From Sarcocystis neurona (taxonomy: Eukaryota > Apicomplexa > Conoidasida > Eucoccidiorida > Sarcocystidae): a stretch of 64,000 bases of DNA. Below the pieces are notes generated by a model. It did no database searches, was not told the DNA's origin, and saw only the letters and a list, made by a program, of their open reading frames with translations. The stretch is from positions 1 through 64,000 of the forward strand of contig KL647334.1 in NCBI GenBank assembly GCA_000727475.1, in the 5' to 3' direction. Positions 13,601 through 25,674 of this stretch are shown in pieces (position 1 is the first letter of the stretch; each line of letters starts with the position of its first letter). A program made the translations under genes and the position numbers.

Positions 13601-16262
13601 GCTGTCGAGTTAACAGCGCGTTGTACAAACTCCTGCATGCTGACTTAGTCGATATGCATGAACACAATGGGCTCTCCCTCGTCTCGTTGTTCGTTATCCT
13701 GTGACTCGTACTGCTCCTGGCGGTGCTTGTGATCGCAAACAGCAAACACACTTCAGCTGCAGGTTCTCACCTTCGTTCTCTCTTGACATGCCCTGTCATG
13801 ACAGAGAAGCACAATCACACGAAAAGCTTTACAAATATACCCCAAGGCATCCGTTGCGTTCCCTCGAACACGCGTCTGCTCCTGTGGCTGTACGGCTGTA
13901 GTAGCTACACCATAATTTTCGGTACATTAAATTGATGTCTACTGAGCCGTTCGCCGAACCGATAACTTTTGAGGCCTCTGCTACGGTGCCTGATCCAAAA
14001 AACATTTACTTAATACACTTGAGTTGCTGCTCCAGCGCTGTGCCACCGTACAATGCGCGCCTCCGTCCCTGTTCTGCCAAACACATTTCCGTATACACCA
14101 TTCTGTGAGCTTGTGAAGCGAGGCCACTTCCACACAACGCCCCTGCCCCTGCAGAGAGGTGTTCCCCTCATATAATTCCTTGCCAACACTCGGCGCAACC
14201 GACACTGGAAGACGTGGTGTTCTTTTACCGACTGCACTCCATCTCGCATTGATTCGTCCATTACCTTTGTGGCACGCGAAGACGGTGATATACGTATCTG
14301 TTTTTTGCCACGGGCGCATAATACTGTATATGTGTACGTGTCTGTGCCCACACACGTGCGCACTCACACACTAATACCTGTAATACCAATTGTGTGCTCC
14401 CTGTGCTACGTTGGACCACAGCATTTCTCCGATTCTGGCGCTAGTCCACGGCCACAAACACACTGCGCAGACAGGCCTTTGTGCAGTGTTATTTCTGTTC
14501 TCATCTGTGGCTTCTTTGGAGCACGTGGAGCCCTCTGCAAGCCTCCCAGCTAGTCTCATCTTGTGTATGAGACCCAATATCCTCGAAGCCTACTGACCTA
14601 TACAAAATGATCTCCCAGGTTACCGATTGATCCTTCTATCTAAGCGGCGTACGGCGTGGCTCAAGTGCATCCACATAACTCAAAAGAATGTAGAGGATCG
14701 CGTGTGCGTGGCCAAGGCACACGTAGTCACGTTCACTCCTACACTCGGACATACGTGCATGTATGGGTGTACTCAATGCATGCTTGCGGGTCTTGTTTTC
14801 GCGAGATCATAGGCAGATGTTGGCCTCATCGCACACAAAAAATCCACGTGGTCTCCTAACGCGATTTGTTTCGAACGAGCGTGTCGCGTGCTGAATCTGT
14901 CCGTTTTGTTCGGTGTCCGACCGAGTATATTCCAGTGCGTATACATACGGCAGATATTATAACCCCCATTCAATTACTACATTTGGATCGGTTTGTGCTG
15001 CGTGCGTCAGAGAGTCTTCACCTGCAGTACTCGGATTATTCAGAATTCTCTTTCTGTCTTGGCGGATCCATGCTTTGTCGCCTGCTTTACCACGCCGCCT
15101 ACCACTCCCGCGCACCGATCGCCCAGATGTCGCGGCTGTCCTTCCGGTGCCTCTTGCCGCTGTTTCCCCTGGTGCTGCTCCCGCTACTGATGCTGTTGCC
15201 ATTGCTGTTTCCACTCCTTCTGTTCCTGCCTCTGCTGTTTTGGTAGTCGCTCGGGCGTCTTGCTCCGAGGGGTCCAGCAGATCTGGTACTTCTGTCGTCT
15301 GGAGCGCTTCGTCGTGTGTTTCTGTCCACAAAAACAGTGGTAGACACGGACAGACGGCACCAGTCACCGCCACACGCTAGAACTTGTCTTCAAGCCTCCT
15401 GTTCACGTTTTTCCAATCAGGGCAGCGCATACGAAATACGGAACAGGCAGGGCGCATTACGCGAAGGAAAGAGAGCCCGTGTTCCTACACGGGAGCAACG
15501 TAAACCAGTGAGCGACTAGCACACACTGAATTCACACGAAGTGCTGTATGAGCACGGGGGGCTTGGGGTCACGAAAAAACAGCTTTGCCCATTCAAAATC
15601 AGAACCGATCTCACCACCACTCCGACCATGCTGCAAAATAAGGAACCTCCCCTGCGTCGGCTGCGGAGCACAAGGACGAAGGTGCAACTGTATACACTTA
15701 TATGCAGTCTGCAGTGAAATGCATCTCCCTGCTGTAGTCCATGTACACTCGTGTGGACACACGAGCACAACGCCATACACGTCGTACAAACCTGTCTGAA
15801 CTGGGATTCAGTACCACACTCACACGACATTGACAAGAAACGCCGACAAGAGGCCGCACACGAGTACGGTGGCAGTAGCGGACTTTCGGATGTGTCCACG
15901 ACTGCCGAGTCGTGCAGGTGCTTTTGCTTAGGTCGGATACAGCACTAACACATGTATCGTGTGTACATTCGTTTCCAAAAAATGAGAAGCAGACAATCCT
16001 CAGAGACAATCGCACACGTTTCACACACTTCCCACCAGTGCGTCAACACCGTCGTCGGTGATACAAACATATGTTACCGCATTATATATCCATTCGCCAC
16101 ATGTCACTTCACTTTCACAGGTATCAGGCAAAGCAAACACATAATGTTACTTCCTCGTCGGTCACACCACAGGTACACATCCGCACCTGCAGTGTTGTAT
16201 TTCAACGTTTACACGGCTACGCCAAGTACGTACACACACTTGCACAGAGGGAAGTACGTACG
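1686..16262. other. Gene-poor stretch, no supported gene
   Basis: I found no ORF with recognisable family motifs here. The longer frames (for example 4210-4848 minus, 8020-8454 plus, 9538-9945 plus) lack an ATG at the proposed start or show no codon bias, domain or partner exon. Base composition is even, and the CAG-type tracts typical of the right half are rare apart from short CTG clusters near 5.6-5.9 kb. No tRNA, rRNA or retroelement signature was seen. The stretch matches the feature-poor chromosome segments known from Eimeria (established knowledge). Small multi-exon genes cannot be excluded. Confidence 0.5.
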
Positions 16263-16862
16263 TCAGAGAGAAGAGATAAAGAAAGTGCTGTTCTGAAGCT
16301 GACCAAACACGGTCAACCACTCTGAAACAATGTACGTACGTGACTTTTCTTGTTGCCCCACTGATCGGAGAGAAGCATGGCAGTACGAATCGTGAACGGT
16401 GCAAAAGGTGTTGCAGCCACGTGGCAATAGTGTGTTCTCCGCACCTGCTTCAGGTGTGCACGGCTGCTCGGCGGGTTTGCAACCAGAGGCGATACTCACA
16501 TCGACACCAGGCTCTCCCCCCTCCGACAGACCTTCTGCAACAGGCTTCCTTTGTGGACGACCCCTCCCGCCTCTTTTGCGCACGGTACGAGACCGTTCGC
16601 CTCCTCTTCTACGCCGACTAGTCCTTCCTTTAGCTGCTCCTCCACTCTCCTGTTGATCCGTCCCTCCTCGTTGTGCTGCAGCAGCAGCTGCTGCAGCAGC
16701 TGCCGCAGCAAGTCTGCTGCTCCTGCGCACCTCATTTTCCTGCTTAGCTCTGTGCCGATGTGCTGAACGTCTCGAGTCACTACCTTCTTCTGCGGAACAC
16801 TCATTTCCTCCTACCCGCTCCTGGGCCTCTGCTCCCTGTTCTCGCTCTTCTTCAGGCTCCAT
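16263..16862 (-). CDS. Hypothetical basic protein with AT-hook-like motif
   Basis: An open frame of about 199 codons from the ATG at 16,862 (MEPEEEREQG...). It starts with an acidic segment, then an Arg/Ser-rich stretch and a run of about 13 alanines, then a strongly basic block RTSRRRRGGERSRTVRKRGG followed by RGRPQRKP. The RGRP core flanked by basic residues is the hallmark of an AT-hook, so DNA or chromatin binding is a reasonable inference, not a demonstration. The last 60 residues are not recognised and could be intron read-through. It sits downstream of two other minus-strand frames and may be an exon of the same gene or a separate small gene. Confidence 0.4.
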   Translation of the reverse strand: MEPEEEREQGAEAQERVGGNECSAEEGSDSRRSAHRHRAKQENEVRRSSRLAAAAAAAAAAAAQRGGTDQQESGGAAKGRTSRRRRGGERSRTVRKRGGRGRPQRKPVAEGLSEGGEPGVDVSIASGCKPAEQPCTPEAGAENTLLPRGCNTFCTVHDSYCHASLRSVGQQEKSRTYIVSEWLTVFGQLQNSTFFISSL

Positions 16863-17002
16863 TTTCACTCTGTTCGCGACGGAAAATTTTTCTCTTCGTC
16901 AGCGCTGCCGTAGTTGGTTGTGCTCGAGGCCTCCGTAGCTTTGTGGTGGCTCTTGCTTGACGATTCACACAGTGTGTTACCGCTGACAAGCACAATAATA
17001 AG

Positions 17003-18071
17003 TCACATGAACAGGCAGCCGTGTCCGCACCGCAGTGGATGATTGAACACGTCTACGTCAGGGACTTCCATCTGATCAAACACCCGCTCGTCCCACTTGT
17101 CTTGATGCCACTCCAAATAAGCGGCGTATCCAGAGCTTTCCTCTCTTTGAGGCAGCGGGAAATCAACGGCAGGGTCTCGTCCTTTTATTCGTCTTCCTTT
17201 CACCTTTTTCGCTTCTCGCACTCTTTGGTTTTGTGCTCCTCTCGGGTCTGATCCTGTCTTCTTCACTACTGCTGCGCTTCGGCCGCCCGATTTTTTGGTT
17301 AACTTCCCTACCGATGCGGCTAGATCAAGCAGGGAGCCGCTCCGGAGTGAGGAGAGAAAGCTTGTTGCTTTAGTTCGTTCCGTGTCTTCACTACCTTCTC
17401 TAGCTGTTGCTCCGTTTTGTTTCATAAGGTGATTACCTTTCGCCGCTACGGTTGTGGTTGTAGCGGCACGAGGCGCTTGTGCTGCTTCCCTTGTGCCCGG
17501 TGCCTTGTGCTGTTGCGTTGCTGCTGCAATGTTTGTCTCCCTGCTGCCGCTTGAGGAGAAGCGAGGAAGGATGCGTCTGCGGCCGTGGATGCGGACGAAC
17601 CGATGTCCTCTTTTGCATGCACCATTCCCTCCAGCGGCCCTGTCGTCAGGTCCTGCTTCTTCAATTGGCGCTCCTTTAGCGGCTTCCTTTCCTCGTCCTG
17701 CTCTCTGCTCTGCTCCTGTTTTCCCCGAGTCAGTTACGGATCTCTCACCTCGTAAAAGTGATCCTCCGACTACTCCTCGTCCTTCCTGTAGCGAGGCAGC
17801 CGTCACTGCTGGTGGGGGCCCAGCATCTGTACCTGATGTTCCGGATGTTGACCCTGCAGGTGCTGTTTCCGCTTTTACCGCTGTTGTCTGTTTACGCACT
17901 CCAGCTCTTATCAGGGATGAAAACAGTGAAGTCTTCAGCAGTCTTCCTTGTAAAAAGCGTAGGCGGCGATGATTTCCTTTGTGTGCAGAAAGCCGTTCTG
18001 AACTGGCAGGCAACGGTGCACCTTCTGCGACAGAGTGCGACGCAGTTGGTGTAGCGTACCTGTTCATTCTA
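17003..18071 (-). CDS. Hypothetical hydrophilic protein (possible exon)
   Basis: A 354-codon open frame from the ATG at 18,067 to a stop at 17,003. It is rich in Ala, Gly, Arg, Lys, Ser and Thr, has no membrane segment, and ends in a distinctive tail (YAAYLEWHQDKWDERVFDQ, then FNHPLRCGHGCLFM) unlike the low-complexity body. No family is recognised. An AG acceptor just upstream (CTGCAG, exon from 18,071) is in the correct phase to join the donor at the end of the 18,764-19,680 frame, giving a possible two-exon product. That acceptor lacks a good pyrimidine tract, so the link is tentative. Confidence 0.45.
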
Positions 18072-18763
18072 CTGCAGCGCTTCTTGTGGATGGCGCCTTC
18101 CTTGGCATTACTGTTCTCACCTTTCTTGTCTACGTGAACCCCGCTCAGTGTGTAACGCTGGTGCTGCGTCTCGCGAGAAGTTGACCTTTCGGAAGACCAG
18201 ATGCATCAGGAAGGCACGCCCGGAAGCTGCTCGCGCTATATGATATCGACCTTTTGGAGGCCCACGTGGTGACCCGTCGTCGCCGAATATTTCCGTGCGT
18301 CCCTAAGCTGCTGTGGGAGATGCTGCCCTCTCGTGATACCCTCTTCCATCGCCAGCTGCCGTGCGCCCTCCTTTTATACTGCGATTGGATGCTGCTACTG
18401 TTTCTGCGACTTGGAACCTTCCCCGGAAGAAATTAGGATGTGTGCTCCCTAGGGCGACAGAAGTACCGATGCACGGTGACGATCTCTCCTTAGTGTGTGA
18501 AGAAAAGAGGGAATGCCGGGCAGACACAACGTCTTCGGTGTATTCGTCTCCGCACTGCACGCTGCTGATGTCCGTGAGTGATCCTATGCTAGCAGTTCTC
18601 CAACTGGCGCCGCGATGTCGTTGCGGTCGCTTGGACGCTACACGGGAAAACACCGCTGTTTTGCAGAAGGAGAATTTTCTTATTTGTCTAAGGGTGCGCT
18701 GCTGAGGCTGCTACGACTGCAGCGGCTTCCCGGTCCCGCTGTCTTGTTGGTGATGCTGCTCAC

Positions 18764-19680
18764 TCCTCTGGGTGTGCTGGTGCTTCAGGCGGCTGTTTTT
18801 CGGCTGCTTCTCGAGGATGGAACTGCTGGGCTGAGTCAGTGTCCTTCTGCCTTTCTGCTCGAGTACTGCTTGGTTGCTCCTTTAGTGTAGTGCTGCTGCG
18901 CATTGGGGGCACTGTGCTGTCGCCACTGCTTCTGCGGATTTTTATCGAGAGACAACGAAGCACACGCGTTGGAACGATACGGCCGTGAGCACGAAATGTG
19001 CTCCTTTTCCCGTCGTCACTCTCGCTGCGGTTATGGTATGCCCTCCTCCTGCAGCTGTGACCGTGCACGCCACTCAGATCACTCTCACTGACTTCTCCGC
19101 TGCATTCGATTCCCCTGTTGTTTTTGTGCACGTCTTCCACCTCGTTAATGCTCCACTGCCTTCGCTCCCAACCGCTCGCGTACGTGTTCAATCCCTGCAA
19201 CGTTTCGTGGCCTCCGCTGCTGTTAGTGTCGGTGGGGCGCTCTGGCAGCCACTGTGCCGCACGGGCAGCTGTTCGCCAAGACTCATACAAATTGCGCTCA
19301 CCACGCGGGTTTTGTTGAGCAGAGCTGGGTGCTGGAGGCAGCACATGGCCCAAATCCCCAGCGGCGGGCGCACGGAAAACTGAAGCGGTTAGCGTGTTGA
19401 AAGCTGTACCCAGACTGCGGCTGTTCCGCCAGTGAGGTGACTTCACTTGGCGCTCCCGCTGGGCTTGCTGGCGACACATTCGCTGTCCTGTGGTTGCAGT
19501 TTTGTAAAATATCTCGAGTTCTAATGAAGCTCCATCACGCGGTTCCTCCTCTGCCTGTCGCGGCCCCTCTGCACCTTGCTGTACGGGTTCGAAGTGCTGC
19601 CGCTGCCGATGCAACTCACTCAGCTTATGCTGCTGATGGATTTCAAAGATCTGCTCCACCGAAGAACGCGCGTAAATCAT
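18764..19680 (-). CDS. Hypothetical protein, probable first exon
   Basis: An open frame starting at ATG 19,680 (MIYARSSVEQIFEIHQQHKL). It runs 305 codons plus two bases, to a donor-like GTGAGC that itself creates the in-frame TGA stop. A stop formed by a good donor at the end of a long frame is what a real exon looks like. The product is hydrophilic and Gln/Arg/Ser-rich, with no membrane segment and no recognised domain. Same strand as the two frames downstream; probably the 5' exon of that gene. The function is unknown. Confidence 0.45.
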
Positions 19681-22600
19681 CGAAGTAGATACAACGGCAG
19701 CGGCACCTAGGCGGCGCTCTGCCTCATCTCAACGTGGGCGAGCGCTGCTACGGCAGGTGCAAAGCCGAGACGGCATTAAACAACAACATGGTGTTTTCTA
19801 TGAAAGAACCTCGGCAGGTAGTCTTCTTGACTACCTCTTGTCAGTGTGGTTCCTGAAAGAGTTGCTACGGTGTCCAATGGACCGTGTCGCGGACCGGCGC
19901 TTGAAGCCACTGCCGCTGCAGAAGGGGAGTAGATGGGTTGCAGCAGGTTCTCCGACCATCCGCAAGCTAAAGCAGCAGAAAATTACAGGTGTCGAGAACA
20001 GAGATGTCTCCGCTGTTCGTGGGGCCTGTATCTGCGTACACCCGCCCGTAGTTATTCCTTTCTGACACGCTGTTCAGGGAAAGGCCCGCTGCGCACCAGC
20101 GCCAACCCGGTCTGAGGTAGCAACACGGCCGTTCTTCGGGTGCAATGAGTCGACCACCGGTGTTGCTGACAGCAGTTGTAAGCTTAACGCACCTGCTTTG
20201 TCGCAAACGTCACACAGCACCGTGAGTGCCTTTCAAAACAATGGTAGTGCGGATTGGGCCTGCGCACTGCCTGTTGTTGCCCTTTGTGCACTCCTCCTTC
20301 CGAGTACCTTGGCAGCAAATGATACTCAATACTCACTTTGGCGCGGACCTAAATGGTGCCTTGCTCACCGTGACTGCTGCCTGCTGTTTAATTGTGCAGA
20401 GATTTGTTCTCTCTTGCCTCCAGCTGAACAATCGCGCTCGTGCTGTTGCCGCCGCTGCAATGCCTGCCTCGTTACAAATCAGAGCAACTGCAGAACACCC
20501 TAGACTGTTTTCTCCGTCTCGCTGCGACAAAGCACGCCGCTCGCAGAACAAACAGCAGCCAAATACAGAAAAAAAAAGACATCACACGCGAACTACGCGG
20601 TTCTACTGGTCCAGCCAGCCACATCAGAAACTTGTATCACTATAGCAATAACAATACCGCGAAGCATCAACCATAGCATGAACTGGGGATAGGTGGATAT
20701 TACCTGGTTCGGCTGCTGCCCTGCGTATTCGTGATGCCGTTGGGGTTCTTAACGCCGTTGTGTAGACGTGTGCGGAGATGCGCACGAAGACAGTCTGTGA
20801 AACGAACGTAAGGATGTAGCAGGTACCGCCAAACTCTTCACACGCTTTATCGAGTGCACTTGCTGCAATCTTCTATGAGGGAGCCGCTTCTAGTCACACC
20901 AACTTCTCCTCTCACTTCGGTGCCTCCCGCTGTTGTAAATTTATTCGTGTCGTCCTCAGGCTTCGAGCCGTTGTGAGTACAACTTTCACCACGCAGCTTG
21001 CGCCCGGCGCTGCAACTATCCTACTGTTCGCCTCTTTAATCGGTCCGCTAGACTATCCGTACCTGTAGAAGTTTCAGTGTGATAGCGTTTATCTGCTGCC
21101 ACTTCTGAAAAGCTTCACGCGACTCATGATGCTGCTCGATTACCTTCACTTCATCTCACTGTGAGTCGATTTCATGGTATGTCTTCGATGCCCTCTACGT
21201 TCCCTTCCTCGTCCCTTGGTCGTGCGGCTCTGATCCATTTGTTGTCTTCACATATATCTGGAATTTGTCTGCCACTTCCATAGTTGCTCCGTCCTTCGCC
21301 TGATCGCATCGGCGTTATGGAACACCGCCCCTCATTACGCTCCTCGTCCACGAGTCTACTGTGCGGTGCTGTTTTCCGCTATGTAGTCACCACTTGACAT
21401 GGCCTTTCGCTGGTCGGCAACATGAGTATTCTTCTGCTTGTTGTTGCGATGCACCACCGGTATTCATCCTCCTCTTCCACTTACTGTTACTCGTTGTGTC
21501 GCGTGGTGTAGAGCCTGCAACGCCTGTGTCCACCCACGTCCACAGCGTCCTCTATGGCTCCTGTTGCACTTGCTGCTCTTGGCTGGTCCAATGAAAAACG
21601 GCAGTCAAATAAGTTAATCTTGTCAGTTGATGTAAAGCACCCTGACACCGTCGCTCGCCCCACTCCGGCCAAGCTGCTGCAGGTACCCCTTGCATATTCC
21701 TTCAGTACTGTTGCAGACCTCGTTCGGTGTCTGGTTTTGCGTACGTCCACCAGCAAACGGGTAGCGACACGTGTCTGCAACGATCCAGTTATTCTGCTTG
21801 ACCAGCGTCCTCAGAATCCTGCGACGCAACCACGCTGGTCCACCTGCAGCGCCGCCGCCCTTCCTGTGTGCCGCTGCACGTTGCTTCCTCTACCAACGAG
21901 GCCCTGGGGGTCCCCTGCGTGTGCTGTGTTGTCTGTTCTGGTGACAACCACCTATTGTTGGATGCACAAACCACCCCCCCCATGCAGCTGTTCACTTTTG
22001 CTTTCGGGGGATCCGCTAATTGCCGCAGCAGCTGGCCGTGTTTGTGCTGCGGGTGATGTTGGTTGCTGTTGGCGTGCTCGTCCACTTCTGCCGCTACTTT
22101 TAAGCGCTGCTCTCAAGCCGACTGCTTCCACTCTCGCCTCTGTGTGCATCGCTCCCGATCTGCGAGTTTGACACTTTGTACGGCAACGGAAGTACGGACT
22201 TCGTCCTCTATCACATGCCGCGAGTCAACCTCTTTTCCGCCTCTGCAGTGGTCACTTGCTGGTGCCGCTGGTCCTGCACGTGGAGCCGTCTTTTCGTCCT
22301 CTCGAACGATAAGCCCCGCCGGTCGCGGTTTTAATGTCTCTAATAATTTTTGCCCAGATGTGCGTCCTGCATCTGCTGCTCCTTCGATCACTCTGGCCAC
22401 ACACTATCAATGAGGTAGGCGCTTGCCGGATTATTCCGCTGCTTTGTATCTGTCTCTCACCGAGCAGTGTAGAGCCTTGCCGCATTGTTCGGCTGGCGTA
22501 TTTCTCTCCGTATCCCTGTCTCACAGTTCAGTCAGTGGATTTTTTTCCTCGTCCTGCGGGGGCTGCTGCGTCCTTCTTGCTGTTCAGTGCACTGATGGAG

Positions 22601-23694
22601 GGTCAACATGTACGCAACCCGTCGTTTGGTGTTGACCGTTCTCGGAGCGATTTTCACGTCGTCTGGACTAGCGGGTGCAGGTGCGGCTGCCGGGTTGCTA
22701 GTGTGCCCTCCTGCACCCAGCACTAGTGTACTGTAACGCTTCATCCGATGTGCTGTAATCTGGTGAAAGTTTCGTTTACCAGCTCTTCTAACCTACCGTA
22801 GAAAATCGTTGTGTACCGCCGCTGCCGCTTCGGGCGGTTAGCTTGGGCGGACGTATCTGTAGCCGTACTGAAGCTCGTAGCAGGCCGCGCTCAGCAGCAG
22901 AATATCCAAAGGCTGTGTATCCGGCTGCTGAAGTAGTCGCTTCACTACTGCTCGTGTGTACTGTTCACGGCAACGTGAGGGTTGCTACCTCCGCATAGGG
23001 GTGTTGTGTGTCTGTTACCGACGGAGAGTCGCTCAGATGCAAGCAATGTGTTTACCAAAATTGCCTTCATCAACTCAGAAGTGATACTACATTTTACGAG
23101 AGCACGTGCAAGAGAAAGAGCGCCTTCGCTTTTGCTATTGATCGCGTTCGTAGTGCTTCAGATTCTCGGGGAAGCGTTACGGCATGGACGCTCTAGTCCA
23201 CTGCGCGTTCCTTCGCAGCAGCTAGCCGACCGCTGAAGCGTACGCCCGGCACACTCTTTCGTTTCTGATCGTGCCCCCAAGAGCAACACGAGCGACCTGC
23301 GTGGCCCCTACACGGAAGGCGTCCCCTTTCAGTGCAGCGCGTTACCTGCACCATCGTGTAGGCAACGTACGCCGGTCGAGGCAGCACCCCCGTGGTTGTG
23401 TATGATCGGACGTCAGACTAGAGTTGTGCTCCAGCAGACACGCACGGGTCGACATTGTCATGCATTGGCCAGGAGCCACCGTTGTAGCAAGCAATGGCTG
23501 CACGAACGCCCAACGCGTTACAGTCGTTTCTACCACAGCCTAACTGATTTCCACATCGTGCGCTGTATGGGTCTGGATGTGCTCAAGTGCGGCTGCGAGA
23601 GAAGCAACAGATGCTGAAGCGGTAACAGTGGTACACGCGGTCTAGTGTCCTCCAGCCTTTGACGCGTGCTCCCGAGCCCCGAGGTACTTTGAGA
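19681..23694. other. No confident gene; weak minus-strand coding hints
   Basis: Between 21.8 and 22.7 kb several overlapping minus-strand frames of 65-98 codons are hydrophilic and Arg/Ser/Ala-rich, as coding exons of this genome are. The plus-strand frames over the same bases are Cys/Leu-rich, as expected of shadows. No motif, start or splice chain could be established, so I list no gene. The remainder (19.7-21.5 and 22.8-23.7 kb) shows nothing recognisable. Confidence 0.35.
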
Positions 23695-23730
23695 TCGGAC
23701 TTTATTGAGTTAGCTATTTACACACATGTT

Positions 23731-23880
23731 ACCTATAGCCTTATCATTAATACATAGGGAGAAGTAGCTGGTGGATGGGAGTTTAGATAACTACATTCTA
23801 CAACTTATGCCGAAATTAGACACTTAAATACTCGAATGGTAAGCCTAAACATGTAAGTACCTATAGCATTATCATTAATA
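23731..23880. repeat. 22-bp direct repeat inside the NUMT
   Basis: ACCTATAGCCTTATCATTAA at 23,731-23,750 recurs with one mismatch at 23,859-23,878, and two further bases also match. The spacing is 128 bp. It may mark the joint between mitochondrial sequence blocks, or a duplication that accompanied insertion. Confidence 0.8.
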
Positions 23881-23942
23881 TATATGTCAAACTATAGAAG
23901 GGTCGAGTATTATCCATGCATGCCAGGCGTAAAAAGCGTCCG

Positions 23943-23990
23943 TGGCGTGCATTAGCCTTTATTACCCTCTTTACTTTAGGAGGTACTGTC
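23943..23990 (+). pseudogene. cox1: cox1 fragment (GGT motif region)
   Basis: The plus-strand reading WRALAFITLFTLGGTV followed by a stop matches the conserved COX1 segment that reads LWA(L/Y)xFIxLFTxGGTTG, just before the helix with the haem-ligand region (established family knowledge). The frame upstream (RRKKRP) does not belong to cox1, and the match ends one residue after GGT, so this is a piece of about 16 codons. Confidence 0.75.
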
Positions 23991-24180
23991 TGACGCGTAG
24001 ATCTTGTATATCTGTGCCACCATATTTACTGCTATAATGCTTTTGCATTGAGTTCTACTTTTATGACATTGAATACGTAATAAGATAATAATAACAAATA
24101 CATAATCAGGGTTGGTATTGCCTGGCTGGTGACTTTACAAAAGTGAGGCTAGTCTTCCGTACGTAATGTATACTGTTTTA

Positions 24181-24249
24181 GTATGCCATATTGGAAGTAA
24201 TTCGTAGTAAAACAGGTACGAAGTAGTTACCAAAAACTGCAAATAATGC
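24181..24249 (-). pseudogene. cox1: cox1 fragment (FGNYFVP region)
   Basis: Read on the minus strand, this piece gives ALFAVFGNYFVPVLL, then a degenerate stretch ending NMAY and a stop. COX1 proteins have GGFGN(Y/W)(F/L)VP, then (D/E/N)MA(Y/F)P at the same spacing. Gly-to-Ala/Val changes and the early stop show decay. It belongs N-terminal to the plus-strand cox1 piece in a normal gene, so the two are out of order and inverted relative to each other. Confidence 0.75.
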
Positions 24250-24419
24250 GGGAGATAATTCTATCCATCCTAAGCCGGTAAGTGGCTTTTTCGCAGACAC
24301 GAGGAAAACAGAATATTTCTATAATTCCCCCTTGTTGTTGAATAGTATTCAATTAGGGACGGTACGGTTAGTACCTACTTGACCCTTCAGTCAAATTTCA
24401 ACAGTGGAACTGTAGTTTA

Positions 24420-24512
24420 TCGGGACTTAAGTAAGTATTTGAAAATCTTAAATATGATTGGAGTAAGTATACCGACGGGATTACTAGAACCATTTAACTG
24501 AAACTGGGTTAT
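24420..24512 (-). pseudogene. cob: cytochrome b fragment
   Basis: The minus-strand reading contains QLNGSSNPVG followed by KIFKYLL. It matches the cytochrome b block (F)LHxxGSxNPLG...LKIxFYPYLL that lies between the transmembrane helices around the second haem ligand. About 31 codons are open before a stop. Substitutions at normally invariant positions (P-V-G for P-L-G) show that it is a relic. Confidence 0.75.
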
Positions 24513-24530
24513 TCATAAGTATCTTCTGGG

Positions 24531-25590
24531 GAGCCTTGCTGTCGCCCCATGGACCACACGCAGTCATAAAACCAGACACGTCGTTCCCCGCTGGTGGGAC
24601 CTCACAAACAGCTGCCGCATCTAAAGAGACACCGTCATTCGTCCTGATGCGCGTGCTCACACTTTAACTTCACCTGAACACACAGAAGTCTATTCGAATT
24701 TCTTCTTGACAATGATCAGAGGACAACGAAGCCGCTGCTTAGTGGCGTGAGCACGAGCGCGACAGCACCACCACCACTGCAGTAGCCACCGCAGGCCGTG
24801 TGCTCGTACGGCCCAGGTACCTGAACAGCTCGCCGTGGTCGGCGCAAATGAATTCGCGCAAAGCAGCAATCACACATCGCCTGCATACACGGAGGTGCTT
24901 TTTTGCATTCATGTAATGTCAGGGAACGGGGAACCACTGCACATCGGACACCCCGATCCGCTTAAAGACCACAGGTCCGCTGCTTCTGCTCGGCAGGGAT
25001 CGGAATCGCCGTTTCCACAGCGTTCCGGTGTAGAGTGCGAGAGTTCACTGTCAGATACGACTTTGAAAGGTGTAAGCCTGAGTCTAACATCAACTAACTG
25101 TTGCGGACATCCTGACGTTGAATACGCGGCGCAGTCAGTCGAGTTATCGAAATAGAACTTCCGAGAATTCTGTGCCTGCTGGAGCTTGCAGGTGGATCGA
25201 CTACTGCCTGGTGTGTGCGCTGGGAGGGTTATCCTGCAGGCGTGACGGACGTGTAAAAATCCTTCAAGCCACTGAGGGTCGCTAGCTGTTCAAGGGGTAT
25301 TGAATGCTACATTTGTATGTGTCAGGAACAGAGGACGCCGACTGCATTCGTCGATCTTGTTTGTAAGTTCACGTTGACGTTAATATCAGGTGACTACTTT
25401 CGGCCACGTTCAAGCGATCGTCTCCAATGCTGACCATGCTGAAGACTAACCCGCATATTTAGCTGCGGTCCCTCCTCTGCTTCTACTACTCGTATTTCGC
25501 TGTGGAGGTTGTTTTTGGGAGACTCATCTTCGGCTTTACAATAAACGCTTAGTACTCAGAGCACTACAACCGTCATGGTTGCTGCGGTGA
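24531..25590. other. Spacer, no recognised gene
   Basis: A frame of up to 106 codons (24,835-25,155, plus) has a GTG rather than an ATG at its start and no recognised motif. Nothing else is supported here. Confidence 0.4.
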
Positions 25591-25593
25591 CTG

Positions 25594-25674
25594 CAATAAC
25601 AACAACAACAACTAATTCAGTGCTACTATTATTACAACTATTAACGACTCTACTACTACTACTACTAATAATAA
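25594..25674. repeat. AAC and TAC triplet microsatellites
   Basis: A short AAC tract (about 25,594-25,613) is followed by a TAC tract (about 25,650-25,668) and AAT triplets. These triplet families differ from the CAG family that dominates the right half of the window. Confidence 0.85.

Larger units (their letters stand above)
23695..24530. pseudogene. NUMT: rearranged mitochondrial DNA in the nuclear genome
   Basis: An island of about 0.84 kb that is clearly more AT-rich than its flanks and has no long ORF. It contains three short but characteristic mitochondrial protein fragments: two from cytochrome c oxidase subunit 1, on opposite strands, and one from cytochrome b (listed separately). 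Apicomplexan mitochondrial DNA encodes only cob, cox1, cox3 and fragmented rRNAs, so finding two of the three genes here is strong evidence of origin. The fragments are out of gene order and orientation and interrupted by stops, so none is functional. The unassigned remainder could be rRNA fragments or cox3 pieces that I cannot recognise by eye. Confidence 0.8.
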
